A DNA stretch of 64,000 nt from Myxococcales bacterium (lineage in GTDB: Bacteria > Myxococcota_A > Polyangia > Nannocystales > Nannocystaceae): positions 310,001 through 374,000 of the forward strand of contig JACKDU010000002.1 of assembly GCA_020633335.1 (NCBI GenBank), given 5' to 3'. The notes beneath the pieces are model-generated. The model saw nothing but the letters and a program-made list of their open reading frames with translations. It searched no databases and had not been told where the DNA came from. A program made the position numbers and the translations under genes. Each line of letters starts with the position of its first letter. The stretch's first letter is position 1. Below are positions 62,534-64,000 of the stretch, in pieces.

Positions 62534-64000
62534 ATGCTCCCGACGACGATGCACGGACGCGTCCTCTCGGCGGCCCTCCCCGCCCTCCTGATGCTCTCGC
62601 TGAGCGCCGCCGGCTGCGGCGACGACGGCGAGGGATCGACGAGCGGGGCGACCGCGACCACCAGCACGATCACCGCCAGCGCCGGCTCACAGGGCGGCTC
62701 GACCACCGCGAGCTCGGCCTCGACCGGCGCCGCGACCGACACCCACGGCCATGGCGGATCGAGCGGCTCCAGCGGCTCCAGCGGCGCCACGACCACCGGC
62801 GGCGACCCGACGAGCAGCGGCGATCCGACCGATGGCGGGACCAGCACCGGCGGTGATCCGGGCGACGGCTTCCTCCGCGTCGACCCGGATCACCCGGCCT
62901 GGCTCCAGGTCGACGGCCAGGGGCCCTTTTTCATCTGCGGACCTGGGGATCCCGAGGACTTCCTCCATCGCGGCGCGCTCCTCCCCGACGGCACCCGCGA
63001 CGGCGATCAGGCGGCGCTGATCGCCAAGCTCGCGCCGACGGGAGCCAACTCGGTCTACGTCCAGGCGATCCGCTCGCACGGCGGTGACGGCGACGCGACC
63101 CACAACCCCTTCATCGACCACGACCCGAGCAAGGGGCTCAACCAAGCGGTCCTCGATCAGTGGTCCGGCTGGCTCCACGCGCTCAGCGACGCCGGGATCG
63201 CCACCTACTTCTTCATCTACGACGACAGCGCCCTGGTCTGGAAGACCGGCGACCAGGTCGGCCCCGAGGAGGCGGCCTTCCTCGGCGAGCTCGTCGATCG
63301 CCTGGAGGACGTGCCGCTCCTGGTCTGGGTGATCGCCGAGGAGTACGCCGAGGTCCTCTCGCCGGCCCGGGTCTCGGCGATCGCCGCCGTGATCCGCGAG
63401 CGCGACGACCACGGCCACGCGATCGCCGTCCACCAGAACCACGGGCTGGTCTTCGACTTCCCGGGCGATCCCAACATCGACCACTTCGCGATCCAGTACA
63501 ACGTCGACGCCCCGGCGGCGCTCCACGACGGCGTCCGCCAGGCCTTCAGCGCGGCCGGCGGGGCCTACGGGCTGAGCCTCGCGGAGGCGGCGAATTGGGG
63601 GAGCGGCGCCCTCCACCGCCAGAAGTCATGGGGGGCGGCGCTCGCCGGCGCCTACGTCCTGGTCCTCGGGATGGACATCGCGTCGACGCCGGTCTCCGAC
63701 CTCGAGGCCTGCGGCCACCTCGTCGACCACCTCCGGGCGACCCCCTCCTTCGTCGACATGGCCCCCCACGACGAGCTCGCGCTCACCCCGGCGACGATCG
63801 TCTTCGCCGATCCTGGCCGATCGTACCTGGTCTATTCACCAGGCTCGGATTCGCTCGGGGTCTCGGGGCTGGTCCCCGGCACCCACGAGCTCCGCTGGCT
63901 CGACGCCGCGAGCGGAGCGACCCACGTCGAGAGCGTCGAGGTCGCCGGCGCCGAGGCGACCTGGCCGCGGCCCGACGGGATCGGGGCCGAGGTCGCGCTG
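62534..64000 (+). CDS. Glycosidase-like (DUF4038/apiosidase-type) lipoprotein, cut by window end
   Basis: 489 codons are visible with no stop, so it continues past the window. The signal ends SAAGC, and a Ser/Thr/Gly/Asp linker of about 80 residues follows. The body resembles TIM-barrel DUF4038/apiosidase-like glycoside hydrolases: GPFFICGPGDPEDFLHRG, then ANSVYVQAIRS, FFIYDDSALVW, and LVWVIAEEYAEVL whose Glu could be catalytic. After about residue 410 a beta-rich part (TIVFADPGRSYLVYSPG, GTHELRWLDAASG) resembles the C-terminal domain that often follows. The substrate is unknown. ATG 62534 or the nearby MHGRV codon may be the start. Confidence 0.8.
   Translation, partial: MLPTTMHGRVLSAALPALLMLSLSAAGCGDDGEGSTSGATATTSTITASAGSQGGSTTASSASTGAATDTHGHGGSSGSSGSSGATTTGGDPTSSGDPTDGGTSTGGDPGDGFLRVDPDHPAWLQVDGQGPFFICGPGDPEDFLHRGALLPDGTRDGDQAALIAKLAPTGANSVYVQAIRSHGGDGDATHNPFIDHDPSKGLNQAVLDQWSGWLHALSDAGIATYFFIYDDSALVWKTGDQVGPEEAAFLGELVDRLEDVPLLVWVIAEEYAEVLSPARVSAIAAVIRERDDHGHAIAVHQNHGLVFDFPGDPNIDHFAIQYNVDAPAALHDGVRQAFSAAGGAYGLSLAEAANWGSGALHRQKSWGAALAGAYVLVLGMDIASTPVSDLEACGHLVDHLRATPSFVDMAPHDELALTPATIVFADPGRSYLVYSPGSDSLGVSGLVPGTHELRWLDAASGATHVESVEVAGAEATWPRPDGIGAEVAL

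Overview
The window is GC-rich, densely coded bacterial chromosome of the kind seen in myxobacteria, probably Nannocystis/Plesiocystis-like (suborder Nannocystineae). The evidence is one protein with a MYXO-CTERM-type tail, many lipoproteins whose lipobox is followed by a long Ser/Thr/Gly/Asp linker, a bactofilin, Hanks-type kinases and FHA proteins, cysteine-rich surface proteins and a PGRS-like glycine-rich protein. The genus is inference. I see no rRNA, CRISPR array, prophage or insertion sequence.

Layout. 1-7.7 kb: a coiled-coil protein of unknown function, then prfA-zapA-tyrS, a converging sppA lipoprotein protease and an OB-fold/DEDD exonuclease. 7.7-14.1 kb: the ATP synthase genes b'-b-delta-alpha-gamma-beta-epsilon on the minus strand; subunits a and c are not adjacent. 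14.4-19.6 kb: bactofilin, a twin-FHA protein and sdhCAB. 19.7-25.5 kb: a 68-residue protein, prmA-rsmE, an RDD protein with a probably damaged neighbour, tRNA-Arg(TCT) and tRNA-Pro(TGG), rph-rdgB and a charged lipoprotein. 25.7-34.3 kb: a reversed-order HAD/ECH fatty-acid enzyme, two related lipoproteins, a B12/radical-SAM-DUF2344 fusion, a DnaJ-type co-chaperone and lipA. 34.4-45.3 kb: a Met-rich lipoprotein, a bacterial major vault protein homologue, surface proteins, a dihaem lipoprotein, msrA, an NfeD-like protein and a PhoD-like phosphatase. 45.3-64 kb: a Ser/Thr kinase with NPLNQ repeats, small proteins, a frameshifted repeat-rich membrane protein, a vWA protein, a pseudokinase-TPR giant, an FHA/GAF/SpoIIE phosphatase next to a STAS-like protein, a PGRS-like lipoprotein and a glycosidase-like lipoprotein cut by the window end.

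Two signals stand out. First, the 827-residue product at 35488-37971 matches eukaryotic major vault protein from its N-terminal vault repeats through the shoulder domain to the cap helix. Second, a TANNNT box lies 6-11 bases before the start codon of more than a dozen operon-leading genes, many without a visible ribosome site. That implies leaderless or near-leaderless transcripts. Genes inside operons instead overlap their neighbours or carry GGAGG-like sites.
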